Of a stretch of 64,000 bases of DNA, positions 21,555-30,608 are shown one piece after another. This stretch comes from an uncultured Caldilineaceae bacterium. GTDB taxonomy: Bacteria > Chloroflexota > Anaerolineae > Caldilineales > Caldilineaceae. Made by a program: the position numbers and the translations under genes. The notes beneath the pieces are model-generated. The model was given only the letters and a program-made list of their open reading frames with translations. It searched no databases and had not been told where the DNA came from. Each line of letters begins with the position of its first letter. The stretch's first letter is position 1. Location of the stretch: NCBI GenBank assembly GCA_951812725.1, contig OX638330.1, positions 2,418,001 through 2,482,000 of the forward strand, given 5' to 3'.

Positions 21555-24383
21555 ATGGAAGCACAGCAGTTCATCGCCAAATGGCACGCTTCGGAACTTA
21601 ACGAGCGCTCGGCCGCCCAAGAGCACTTCATCGACCTCTGTCGACTGCTGGGAGAACCGACGCCGGCGGAGGACGACCCCAGCGGCCAACGATACAGTTT
21701 CGAGCGCGGCGCCCGTAAAGACACCGGAGGCCAGGGCTGGGCCGATGTCTGGAAACGCCACTGCTTCGCCTGGGAGTACAAGGGCAAGCACAAAGATCTG
21801 GACGCCGCCTTCAACCAGTTGCGCCAGTACGCGTTGGCACTGGAAAACCCGCCCCTGCTAGTCGTCTCCGACATGGCGCGCTTCCGCATTCACACCAACT
21901 GGACGAATAGCGTCAGTGTTGTTTACGAATTCTCCCTGGACGATCTTGCCGACGCGGCCGTGCGCGACAGGCTCAAGTGGGCCATGTCTGATCCGGAGCG
22001 CTTGCGCCCGGGGGAGAGCCGCCAAGCCCTCACCGAACGCGCGGCCACCGCCTTCGCCGCGCTGGCGCAGGCCCTGCGGACCCGCGGCCACGACCCACAG
22101 GAAGTCGCCCATTTCGTTGACCGCCTCGTATTCTGCATGTTCGCGGAGGATGTCGGCCTGCTGCCAGACGACATGTTTACCCGCATGTTGGAACATGCAC
22201 GCACACAGCCCGAAGACTTCGCAGTAATGGCCCGCGACCTATTCGGAGCGATGGCGGCAGGCGGACGCGTCGGATTCGAAACGGTGGCCTGGTTCAACGG
22301 CGGCCTATTCGACAGTGATGACGCGCTCCCGCTGGAGCGCAGCGAAATCCAAACCACGCTGCAGGCAGCCGCGCTTGACTGGTCCGAAATCGACCCTTCG
22401 ATCCTGGGCACGCTGTTTGAACGCGGCCTGGATCCGGAAAAGCGTTCGCAACTTGGCGCGCACTACACCGACCGCGACAAGATCATGCAGATCATCGAAC
22501 CGGTCGTTACGCGCCCATTGCTAAAAGAGTGGGAGAAGGCCCGCGCCGAAATCGCGCTGCGGCTGGAACGCGCTGACGTGGCCTCCTCGAGTTCAGCGCG
22601 CACGCGCCAGCGCGGCCATGCCGAGCGCACGCTGCGCGACTTCCTAGAGAGGCTGCGCGATTTTACCGTTCTCGATCCCGCCTGCGGCTCCGGCAACTTC
22701 CTCTATCTTGCCCTCCACGCCCTCAAGGACCTTGAGCATCGTGTCCAGCTCGAAGCTGAGTCGATGGGCTTGCAGAGGTCCTTCCCGGCTGTCAGCCCTG
22801 CCAACGTTAAGGGCATTGAGATCAACCCTTACGCTGCAGAACTTGCCCGCGTCTCCGTCTGGATCGGCGAAATTCAGTGGATGCGCCGGAACGGTTTTAG
22901 TGGTGCCCGCGACCCCATCCTCGACCCCCTTGACACCATTGAATGCCGCGACGCCATCCTCGAACCTGATGGCACCGAGCCAGAATGGCCGGAAGCCGAC
23001 GTGGTGATCGGTAATCCGCCGTTTCTTGGCGGCAAGCTGCTACGAAGCTCGTTGGGCGGCGCGTATGTTGAGTCATTGCAGAAACTGTACGGGGCGCGCA
23101 TTCACGGTGAGGCTGACCTTGTCTGCCACTGGTTCGACAAGGCCCAACGGCTCGTCGCCGATGGAGAGATTGCCCGAGCTGGTCTCGTCGCTACCAACTC
23201 AATCCGCGGTGGCCGAAACCGCGCCGTCCTAGACAGGATCGTCGAACAAGGCTTGGTATACGATGCATGGTCAGATGAGCCATGGGTGGTGGAAGGCGCG
23301 GCAGTACGCGTTTCGTTGATCTGCTTTGCTAGTGATCCCAGTATTCCTTGTTACCTAAATGGAAACGGATCATCCAGAATAAACGCCGATCTGACTGCAG
23401 GGATAGCCGATCTAACGAGAGCCAGGAAGTTGACTGGAAATGTGGGAGTCGCATTCATGGGCGACATAAAGGGGGGTGCCTTTGATGTTCAAGGAGATCT
23501 GGCACGCAAATGGCTCTCCTTGCCTTCGAATCCAAACGGACGTCCAAACTCCGATGTACTAAAGCCTTGGGTGAATGGTATGGATCTGACGAGGCGTCCA
23601 TCGGGCAAGTGGATCGTTGACTTCGGCTTTGTCATGGATGAGACGGAGGCAGCTCTGTACGAAGAACCGTTTGCCTACGTAGCAGAGAAAGTCATGTCCA
23701 AACGCAAGAGCGGTCGTCACCGGGCACGCGCGGAATTCTGGTATCGACACGTGTCTCCTGGGCCCGAAACATGGGACAAACTTAACGGACTTTCACGCTA
23801 CATTGCCACCCCTCGCGTCGCCAAGCACCGGTTATTTGTTTGGTGCGATGCCAAGATTTGTTGTGACGGACAGCTGATCATAATTCCTCGCGAAGACGAC
23901 ACAACTTTCGGAATTGTGCACAGCCGCTTTCACGAATCATGGTCGCTCCGGCTTGGCACTAGCCTGGAAGATCGCCCCCGGTACACGCCTACCACCACTT
24001 TCCAGACCTTCCCGTTCCCAGAAGGACTTTCTCCCGACATCCCAGCAGTCGACTATGCGAGCGAACCCCGCGCCGTCGCCATCGCCGAAGCCGCCCGCCG
24101 GCTTGTGGAACTACGCGACCGCTGGCTCAATCCGCCCGAATGGGTCGAGTGGGTGGACGAACCTGTTCCGGGCTATCCCAAGCGCCCCGTTCCTCGTGAC
24201 GAAGCCGCGGCCAGAGAATTGAAGAAACGAACATTAACGAATCTCTACAACGCGCGCCCCCAATGGCTGGCCGACGCCCACACAGCCCTCGATGCCGCCG
24301 TTGCGGCCGCCTACGGTTGGGACGCAGACATCTCCGAGGAGGATGCGCTGGGTGAACTGCTGGCGTTGAACCTGGCCGAGTAG
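21555..24383 (+). CDS. MmeI-like type IIL restriction-modification enzyme
   Basis: Single polypeptide predicted both to cut DNA and to methylate one strand of its site. 942 aa, close to MmeI. The N-terminal nuclease shows Asp64-X9-Glu74-X-Lys76 (D in GWADVW, then EYK), the spacing described for MmeI. A helical spacer (about 150-330) follows, then a gamma-class N6-adenine methylase with motif I DPACGSGNFLY (from residue 374) and motif IV NPPF (487-490), and a C-terminal target-recognition region (about 600-850). No separate R, S or M gene is adjacent, as expected for type IIL. It stands alone between lipid-oxidation and dioxygenase genes. The recognition site cannot be read from sequence. The start is not backed by a clear ribosome-binding site. 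Confidence 0.88.
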   Translation: MEAQQFIAKWHASELNERSAAQEHFIDLCRLLGEPTPAEDDPSGQRYSFERGARKDTGGQGWADVWKRHCFAWEYKGKHKDLDAAFNQLRQYALALENPPLLVVSDMARFRIHTNWTNSVSVVYEFSLDDLADAAVRDRLKWAMSDPERLRPGESRQALTERAATAFAALAQALRTRGHDPQEVAHFVDRLVFCMFAEDVGLLPDDMFTRMLEHARTQPEDFAVMARDLFGAMAAGGRVGFETVAWFNGGLFDSDDALPLERSEIQTTLQAAALDWSEIDPSILGTLFERGLDPEKRSQLGAHYTDRDKIMQIIEPVVTRPLLKEWEKARAEIALRLERADVASSSSARTRQRGHAERTLRDFLERLRDFTVLDPACGSGNFLYLALHALKDLEHRVQLEAESMGLQRSFPAVSPANVKGIEINPYAAELARVSVWIGEIQWMRRNGFSGARDPILDPLDTIECRDAILEPDGTEPEWPEADVVIGNPPFLGGKLLRSSLGGAYVESLQKLYGARIHGEADLVCHWFDKAQRLVADGEIARAGLVATNSIRGGRNRAVLDRIVEQGLVYDAWSDEPWVVEGAAVRVSLICFASDPSIPCYLNGNGSSRINADLTAGIADLTRARKLTGNVGVAFMGDIKGGAFDVQGDLARKWLSLPSNPNGRPNSDVLKPWVNGMDLTRRPSGKWIVDFGFVMDETEAALYEEPFAYVAEKVMSKRKSGRHRARAEFWYRHVSPGPETWDKLNGLSRYIATPRVAKHRLFVWCDAKICCDGQLIIIPREDDTTFGIVHSRFHESWSLRLGTSLEDRPRYTPTTTFQTFPFPEGLSPDIPAVDYASEPRAVAIAEAARRLVELRDRWLNPPEWVEWVDEPVPGYPKRPVPRDEAAARELKKRTLTNLYNARPQWLADAHTALDAAVAAAYGWDADISEEDALGELLALNLAE

Positions 24384-24914
24384 AGTAAGGACTGAAGCCT
24401 TTCCTTATCAATCGAAAGTTGCGGGTTTCCATCGACACTTGGACAAAACTCTTCAGAAGGCGATAGGAACCGAATGCCTGCGGTTTGAATAGGGCCACTT
24501 GGAAAGTGCACCTCACTTTCGAAGAGCTTGAAAAGCACTGAGCTACAAGCAGTAAAATCGAGTGCCTCGTATACATGCGTTGTGTTGATACTGCATTCCG
24601 TGCTTGAGTCAACTCTGACAACCAAAAATACGGCCCATCATCCAAATACAAGAAACAGCAAGGCGACTGTCATACGGTCGTGGCAAGTGGTATGACGGTC
24701 CTGATAGCAGTCCGAAGCCGGAATCGGCCATCTTGCCCAAAAGTCCCTGAAATTCTGCAGATCCTGACTCAGACATTTTCATGGCCGCCCCATTCCCGCC
24801 CCCGTCCCACATATCCTGAAAATCCAAGAAAATCCTGAAAACTCTGCCCCAGACAAAGCCTTCTTGTGAACCGCCCTGCGGTGTGCTAAATTTCTGCTAT
24901 AAGGAGACTAACCA
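24384..24914. other. 531-bp intergenic region after the restriction-modification gene
   Basis: No convincing gene. Minus-strand open frames (24311-24625 and 24609-24827) have no recognisable motif and one overlaps the restriction gene; they could be remnants of a lost gene. TCCTGAAAATCC-like words recur near 24816-24841. Just before the dioxygenase gene there is a weak promoter-like pair, TTGTGA (24864-24869) and TAAATT (24887-24892), with a 17-bp spacer. Confidence 0.4.
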
Positions 24915-25745
24915 ATGGCAACTGACCTGAACTCTCTATTTCGCTTAACCGGCCCTTCCCAGGCCGATATCAGTTCCTTCCATAACGACGGATACATCGC
25001 TTACCCGGACGTTTTCACTGACAAGGCCAGGGAATCCCTGATCAAGGAGATCGAGGGACTCGATCAAGTGCGTGAATATGTCCAGCAGCTGGAGGGCAAC
25101 AGCGGCGAACCACAATCGTTCTTCATCCGTCCATGGAACGATCGCGGGCCTTACAGCGACCAGCTGATCGACGATCCTTTCATATCGTCCTTGCTGCAAG
25201 CCACTATCGGCGACGCTTATCACTACTGCCACTCGGCGCTGAACATCGCGCCGCGCGGCATCGGGCCGCTTCGCTTCCACCAGGACCATCATCATTGGAA
25301 GCATGAGAATCCCGTTAACCTTGCCGAACGCGACAAATACTATGTGCAGATTCTATATTATCTGAATGGCTTCACCCAGGGCGACCGCAATCTCAAAGTG
25401 ATCCCGGGCAGCCATCTTGTCGAGCCGACAGAGGATGCCACACCGGACAGGATGCTCGCCGGAGAGTTCGACGCCGTGGCCGGCCGGCCGCTGCGGGAGA
25501 AACAGCTGGAGTTGCCGCCGGGCAGTATGGTCTATATCAACGCCCGTATATTTCATGGCGTCGAACCAAAACCAATGGACTCTCCGCAACCGTATCGAAT
25601 TTTCAACATCGATATCTTCAAAGAGGCGGGCCCGCCGCACCGTTACACGCAGGCGATTCCTGCTGAATGGATAGCGAGCGCAAGCCCAGCCAGGAAGAAG
25701 CTGTTCATGCGCGAGGCGTACACCGAAGGCTGCTGGAACTCTTAG
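24915..25745 (+). CDS. Phytanoyl-CoA dioxygenase family protein (1)
   Basis: Fe(II)/2-oxoglutarate-dependent dioxygenase of the PhyH family, 276 aa. The double-stranded beta-helix iron site is visible as H-x-D in RFHQDHHHW and the distal His in FHGVEPKP; an Arg that could bind 2-oxoglutarate lies in PYRIFNIDIF. AAGGAG lies about 9 bp before the ATG. Family members hydroxylate lipids, osmolytes, amino acids or natural products, so the substrate is open. A hairpin follows the gene at 25787, before the glycoside hydrolase. This is the first of three PhyH proteins in the window and they are not close copies of each other. Confidence 0.85.
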   Translation: MATDLNSLFRLTGPSQADISSFHNDGYIAYPDVFTDKARESLIKEIEGLDQVREYVQQLEGNSGEPQSFFIRPWNDRGPYSDQLIDDPFISSLLQATIGDAYHYCHSALNIAPRGIGPLRFHQDHHHWKHENPVNLAERDKYYVQILYYLNGFTQGDRNLKVIPGSHLVEPTEDATPDRMLAGEFDAVAGRPLREKQLELPPGSMVYINARIFHGVEPKPMDSPQPYRIFNIDIFKEAGPPHRYTQAIPAEWIASASPARKKLFMREAYTEGCWNS

Positions 25746-25786
25746 AGGGAACTGGCTAAGCGAACTTCAAAGACTGAACTCCGAGG

Positions 25787-25809
25787 CGCTCCGACTTTTT
25801 GTCGGAGCG
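25787..25809 (+). terminator. Hairpin, possible terminator
   Basis: A perfect 9-bp stem, CGCTCCGAC / GTCGGAGCG, with a TTTTT loop, 41 bp after the PhyH stop and followed by pyrimidine-rich TCTTACTTCTC. The position suits termination or attenuation between the two genes; the trailing T-run is not strong. Confidence 0.5.
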
Positions 25810-25872
25810 TCTTACTTCTCAGTATGAACCATTTTCGATTTCGTAGTTCATCCGAAAGGAGCGCCCACCCCA

Positions 25873-27903
25873 ATGTCTGACTTCCTCCGCTACCGCCAGA
25901 TCCACCTTGACTTTCACACAAGCGAACAGCTCCCAAATATCGGCGGTGAGTTCGACGGCGCGGCGTGGGCGCGGCAACTGGTCGATGCCCACGTCGACTC
26001 GATTACCTGCTTTGCCCGCGGTCATCACGGGATGATCTTTTATGACACGCAGGCCCACCCGGAGCGGCGCCACCCGCACCTGCAGTGCAACCTGCTGGCC
26101 GAACAGATCAAAGCCGGACATGCCCGAGATATCCGCGTGCCTATTTACACGACGGTGCAGTGGGACTATTACACCGCACAGCAAGAGCCCGAGTGGCTGC
26201 AAGTGGAGGCAGACGGTTCGATTCAGGGACAGAAGCCTTACGAGGCCGGTTTCTATGCGAAACTTTGTCTCAACACTCCGTACGTCGACTTGCTCACAGC
26301 GCACGTGGATGACATGTTCGCGCTGCTGCCGGCAGTGGACGGCCTTTTCTTCGACATCGTGCAGGACCAGGACTGCTCCTGCACCGCATGCAGGCAGGAG
26401 ATGCTGGGGCGGGGTATCGACCCGTCCTGCGACGCCGAGCGGCAGACGTTCGGTCAGGAGGTGACCGACCGCTTCAAGCAAGCAATGTCGGCGCACGTGC
26501 GCAGCCACAGCCAGGACTGCACCATCTTCTACAACTCGGGCCACGTCGGCCCGCGGCAGCGGGCGACCGGCGAGGCCTACAGCCACTGGGAAATAGAGTC
26601 GCTTCCCTCGGGCGGCTGGGGCTACATGCATTTCCCGCTTTCGCAACGCTACGCCCGCACTACCGGGCACGACGGCCTCGGCATGACCGGCAAGTTTCAC
26701 ACCTCCTGGGGCGACTTTCAGTCCTACAAGAACGAGGCAGCGCTCCAGTACGAATGCTTTCAGATGCTTGCGCTCAATGCCAAGTGCTCGATCGGCGACC
26801 AGCTCCACCCCACCGGGCGACTTGACCAGGCCACATACGACCTCGTCGGCCCGGTCTACCGGGAAGTCGCGCGCAAGGAGCCCTGGTGCCGGGGAGCAAC
26901 ACCTGTAACCGATATCGGCGTCTACAATGTGGAGGAGTTCACCGGCGAGAGGCTGACTGCCGAGACTGTCGGGGCAGTGCGCATGTTGCAGGAGGGAGGG
27001 CACCAGTTTGATGTGGTCGACAGCGAGACCAGTTGGGACGGCTATCGCGTTCTCGTCCTGCCAGACGCGGTGACGCTCGATGAGGAACTGGCCCGCAAAG
27101 TATCCAGCTACCTGGCCGCAGGCGGCAAACTGATCGCCTCGTTCGAGTCCGGTCTCACGCCCGACCTGTCCGACTTTGCCCTGCCGGCTTGGGGCGTCAG
27201 GAAGACCGGCGACGGCCCGGTCGACGCTTGCGGCGGCCTCGTCCGCGGCCGCGACTTCGCTAAAGGCGACTACGTGGACTATCTGCGTGCGGAAGGAGGG
27301 CTTGCGGGTGGGCTGCGAAATATTGAATACGTCATGTACATGCGCGGATTGGAAGTCGCGGCAGTCGAAGGCACCGAGATTCTGGCGAGAATGGTCCCAG
27401 CCTATTTCGACCGCACGTGGCAGCATTTCTGCTCGCACCGCCAGACCCCAAGCAGTGGGGAACCGGCCGGTCCGGCCGCTGCGCGCACAGGGGAAGTAAT
27501 CTATTTTGCGCACCCGATTTTCCGCCAGTACAACCAGAATGCGCCGCGCTGGTGCAAGCAGCTGCTATTGAACGCGCTCGACATGCTCTTGCCCGACCCC
27601 GTATTGCGCCACGGCGGGCCCAGCAGCGTATTGACGGCGGTCAACGAACAGGCCGACGAGAACCGCTGGGTGGTCCACCTGCTCCACTACGTTCCGGAGC
27701 GCCGCGGCCAGGACTTCGACGTGATCGAGGACGTGCTGCCGCTGTATGACATTGGCGTGAGCCTGCGGTTGCCAGGACCGGTGGCGGGCGTGCGCTGTGT
27801 CCCGGGCGGTGAGACACTTGCATTCAAGGAGGCAATGGGCCGGCTCAGCTTTACCGTGCCCAAGCTGGAAGGCCACCAGATGGTGGAGATTGCCCTTGGC
27901 TAA
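25873..27903 (+). CDS. Putative glycoside hydrolase (GHL6-like) with beta-galactosidase trimerisation-type domain
   Basis: 676 aa. The N-terminal part (about 1-330) starts YRQIHLDFHTSEQLP and continues with VPIYTTVQWDYYT and GLFFDIVQDQDC-C-AC, typical of hypothetical glycosyl hydrolase 6, an alpha-amylase/fucosidase-like TIM barrel. The second part (about 360-520) reads like a class I glutamine-amidotransferase-like trimerisation domain (YRVLVLPDAVTLDEEL, YLAAGGKLIASFESG). No signal peptide is seen, so it would act on imported oligosaccharides. AAGGAG precedes the ATG at about 12 bp. The substrate is unknown; sulfatases and sugar isomerases nearby point to modified glycans (inference). Confidence 0.72.
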   Translation: MSDFLRYRQIHLDFHTSEQLPNIGGEFDGAAWARQLVDAHVDSITCFARGHHGMIFYDTQAHPERRHPHLQCNLLAEQIKAGHARDIRVPIYTTVQWDYYTAQQEPEWLQVEADGSIQGQKPYEAGFYAKLCLNTPYVDLLTAHVDDMFALLPAVDGLFFDIVQDQDCSCTACRQEMLGRGIDPSCDAERQTFGQEVTDRFKQAMSAHVRSHSQDCTIFYNSGHVGPRQRATGEAYSHWEIESLPSGGWGYMHFPLSQRYARTTGHDGLGMTGKFHTSWGDFQSYKNEAALQYECFQMLALNAKCSIGDQLHPTGRLDQATYDLVGPVYREVARKEPWCRGATPVTDIGVYNVEEFTGERLTAETVGAVRMLQEGGHQFDVVDSETSWDGYRVLVLPDAVTLDEELARKVSSYLAAGGKLIASFESGLTPDLSDFALPAWGVRKTGDGPVDACGGLVRGRDFAKGDYVDYLRAEGGLAGGLRNIEYVMYMRGLEVAAVEGTEILARMVPAYFDRTWQHFCSHRQTPSSGEPAGPAAARTGEVIYFAHPIFRQYNQNAPRWCKQLLLNALDMLLPDPVLRHGGPSSVLTAVNEQADENRWVVHLLHYVPERRGQDFDVIEDVLPLYDIGVSLRLPGPVAGVRCVPGGETLAFKEAMGRLSFTVPKLEGHQMVEIALG

Positions 27904-27933
27904 GGTCGCAGCGGGCGCCGGAGCATTCGCCTT

Positions 27934-28251
27934 TTACCTTCTCTGCCAGTAGTCCACCACCAGCACCTTTTCCAGATGGGGCCGCAGCAGCGCGCCGAAG
28001 GCCGTGTGGTCTGGGTGCGGTAGATAGGCATCGCGGTCGGCTTCACTGCCGAAAGTGACGAAAAAGCAGTGCGTAAAGCCGTCGGCCTTGCCCTCGACGC
28101 TGACATCCGTGCCCCACTCAAAGTCCTGAATGCCTTCGATTTTGGCAGGTAGGGCGCGAAATGCGTCCTCGATTTCGTTGACTTGTTCAACAGGCGTTCC
28201 GTCTTTGAATTGGAACAGGACGACGTGGCGCAACTTTGACTGGTCTGACAT
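27934..28251 (-). CDS. Dabb (stress-responsive alpha/beta barrel) domain protein
   Basis: 105-aa dimeric ferredoxin-like barrel protein. The family start LRHVVLFQFKDGTP and the end HPDHTAFGALLRPHLEKVLV are both present. The family has no single function; members are often found beside sugar or aromatic catabolic genes, and some act as cyclases. It is convergent with the glycoside hydrolase, 30 bp apart. Length is complete. Confidence 0.85.
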   Translation of the reverse strand: MSDQSKLRHVVLFQFKDGTPVEQVNEIEDAFRALPAKIEGIQDFEWGTDVSVEGKADGFTHCFFVTFGSEADRDAYLPHPDHTAFGALLRPHLEKVLVVDYWQRR

Positions 28252-28641
28252 TGTTCTTTCTTTCCTGTGGTTGGGCCCTTTGGCTGATCGAGAGTAGCTA
28301 CTGAATCACCAAAGTACTCGAAACACGACGCGATCGCAAGAGCGGGCGCTTCAGCCCAGAGGGTGCGTCTTGGTAATTTATCTCTGAGCCCAGCCCATTC
28401 AGCCGACCAAAATAGTACGCGTTGAACAGCCATAATCCGCTCGCCATCAGCCCTGCATATCTCCAGAATTCTGCAGAGCAGTATTCACATTGCGCGAACC
28501 AGGTTCTTTGACCCCGCATTGGTTGTCTGTTAGCATGGCGGCACATTTCCTGATGTCGAAACGACGCTCGGACAGGGCAGAAGCAGTTTGCCTTCACCAA
28601 TTGGAAACAGTACGCATCACCACCTTCGCAAAGGACGTTCC
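28252..28641. other. 390-bp intergenic region between divergent genes
   Basis: Divergent gap between the Dabb gene (minus) and the sulfatase gene (plus), so it should hold both promoters. Nothing close to consensus was found. A minus-strand frame (28298-28660) has no recognisable motif and is not called. A 10-bp palindrome, CAGAATTCTG, lies near 28456. Confidence 0.3.
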
Positions 28642-30069
28642 ATGCCTGACAAGCGCCCAAATATTCTCTTCATCATGTCGGACGATCACGCCTCCCACGC
28701 TATGAGCTGCTACGGCAGCCGCATCAACCGCACGCCCCATCTGGACCGCATCGCCGACGGCGGCATGCGCTTCAACAACTGCTTTTGCACAAACTCGATT
28801 TGCACGCCCAGCCGGGCGGTTATTCTGACCGGCACCTACAACCACGTTAACAACGTTACCACGCTTGCGTCGACGCTGGATGGGCGGCAGGTCACCATGC
28901 CCAAGCTGCTCCAGGCTGCCGGTTACCAGACCGCAATTGTCGGCAAATGGCACCTGGGCCATGGCGGCGTCAACGACCCGACCGGATTCGACTACTGGAA
29001 CGTGTTGCCCGGCCAGGGGCTGTACCACGATCCCGAAATGATCGAGATGGGCGAGCGTAAGGTCTTTCCCGGCTACGTAACCGACCTGATCACCGACTTT
29101 TCGCTCGACTGGCTGCGAGACCGGGACCCGGAGCGGCCATTCATGCTGATGTGCCATCACAAGGCCCCCCATCGCTCGTGGGAGCCGGACGAGAAGCATG
29201 CGCTTATGTACGAGGATGAGGAGATACCCTACCCGGAGACCTTCAACGACGACTACAGCAACCGCGCGGCGGCGGCGGCCGCAGCAGAGATGCGCATCGA
29301 CCGCGACATGACACTGACCGACCTGAAACAGCCGACGCCTGAAGGGTTGACACCGGAGGAAGAGAAGAAATGGAAGTACCAGCGCTACATCAAGGACTAC
29401 CTTCGTTGCGTTGCCTCGATCGACGACAACGTCGGCCGCCTGCTCGACTACCTCGAGGAGGAAGGGCTAGCCGAGAACACTATCGTCGTGTATACCTCCG
29501 ACCAGGGCTTCTTTCTTGGCGATCACGGTTGGTATGATAAGCGTTTCATGTACGAGGAGTCGCTGCGCATGCCGCTGCTCATTCGTTACCCGCAAGCGGT
29601 CGAAGCCGGCGGGGTAAACGATCAGATGGTGCTCAACGTCGACTTCACGCCGACTCTGCTGGAAAACGCTGGCGTCGAGATCCCCGACCATTTTCAAGGG
29701 ACCAGCTTCAATCAGCTTCTGGCCGGCGAAACGCCCGATGGCTGGCAGACGTCAATGTACTACCGCTACTGGATGCACCTCGCCCACCATCACGTCTACG
29801 CCCATTACGGCGTTCGCACGCTGCGGTACAAGCTGATCTACTACTACGCCGACGGCCTCGATCAGCCGGGCGTGATCGACAGTTCGAAGGAGCCCGAGTG
29901 GGAGCTGTTCGATTTGGATTCGGATCCCTACGAGTTGAACAACATCTACCACGATCCGGCCTACGCCGACGTGGTGGAGGAACTTACTGCCGAGCTACAT
30001 CGTCTGCAAGCAGGGTTGGACGACGAACCTTACGACCACCCAAGCGCAGCCGGCACATGGCGAGGATGA
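28642..30069 (+). CDS. Sulfatase (formylglycine type)
   Basis: 475-aa type I sulfatase. The activation motif C-T-P-S-R (Cys54 to Arg58, in NSICTPSRAVILTG) is intact; this Cys must be oxidised to formylglycine by FGE or an anaerobic maturase encoded elsewhere. Metal-site residues are Asp14-Asp15 (IMSDDHASH) and DQGFFLGDHG; GKWHLGH supplies the catalytic Lys and His. The ATG at 28642 is preferred over an earlier in-frame start because AAGGA lies about 6 bp before it and the family start KRPNILFIMSDD follows. No signal peptide. The general look is that of GlcNAc-6-sulfate or heparan-type S1 sulfatases, unproven. Confidence 0.9.
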   Translation: MPDKRPNILFIMSDDHASHAMSCYGSRINRTPHLDRIADGGMRFNNCFCTNSICTPSRAVILTGTYNHVNNVTTLASTLDGRQVTMPKLLQAAGYQTAIVGKWHLGHGGVNDPTGFDYWNVLPGQGLYHDPEMIEMGERKVFPGYVTDLITDFSLDWLRDRDPERPFMLMCHHKAPHRSWEPDEKHALMYEDEEIPYPETFNDDYSNRAAAAAAAEMRIDRDMTLTDLKQPTPEGLTPEEEKKWKYQRYIKDYLRCVASIDDNVGRLLDYLEEEGLAENTIVVYTSDQGFFLGDHGWYDKRFMYEESLRMPLLIRYPQAVEAGGVNDQMVLNVDFTPTLLENAGVEIPDHFQGTSFNQLLAGETPDGWQTSMYYRYWMHLAHHHVYAHYGVRTLRYKLIYYYADGLDQPGVIDSSKEPEWELFDLDSDPYELNNIYHDPAYADVVEELTAELHRLQAGLDDEPYDHPSAAGTWRG

Positions 30070-30123
30070 CGAGATTCGCCAAAGGCTTTTTGCATCGCGA
30101 AAACTACTGGCTCAACGTTAAGG

Positions 30124-30586
30124 GTAACGACTTAGCCGCATACAGTGGCTGTCTTGAACAGCCCTATAACGCAGCCTTCATTCAGGCAATCTGATTGCGT
30201 ATGCGGTTGGCGGCCGCCTGGTTGAGCGGCACTGCTGGAATGCGCACACACGGTCGGAACTGCAGTTTTTGGTTTTCAGTTTTTAGTTTTTAGTGGAACA
30301 CCAGTCGTCAGTGGAACACCGGAGATTAGCGGTCGATGGTCGGTGGGTTGAGGCGGCAAGTTGGGGAGGAAACACTGGTGGCTAGAGACGCTGCTGGAAT
30401 GAGCACACAAGGTCGGTGAGCGATGGTTTTGGAGGGGGGCGTTGCGGGGGCGCAGCCCCTGCACAAGGGAGGCCGCTTGCGGCCGACCGCCCAAATGCAA
30501 AGAGAGAGTATAGAAAAGTGAGGAGTGCGTAAACAGATCCGTTCGCCTCATTCAGGATCGCAAATTAGTTGTGGCTAAGTAGTTTG
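30124..30586 (+). mobile_element. MITE-like element, copy 3
   Basis: A 463-bp non-coding element between the sulfatase and the MFS gene. Flanking 8-mers are CGTTAAGG (30116-30123) and CGTTTAGG (30587-30594), one mismatch. The left end GTAACGACTTAGCCGCA pairs with the right end at 13 of 17 positions. It shares a long left module with copy 6 (CAGTTTTTAGTTTT-type and GGTCGATGGTCGGTGGGTTG words). In the core (30411-30492) the hairpin is GGCCGC-tt-GCGGCC, different in sequence from copies 1 and 4 but still fully paired. Confidence 0.88.
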
Positions 30587-30608
30587 CGTTTAGGAGAGAA
30601 TCGCAGTT

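Noticed and set aside
24311..24827. Minus-strand frames after the restriction-modification gene as a partner gene
   Set aside because: No motif, no ribosome-binding site, one frame overlaps the 3' end of the restriction gene; type IIL enzymes need no partner.
25819..27513. 564-aa minus-strand frame opposite the GHL6-like gene
   Set aside because: Despite its length it mirrors a well-supported gene and shows no family motif.
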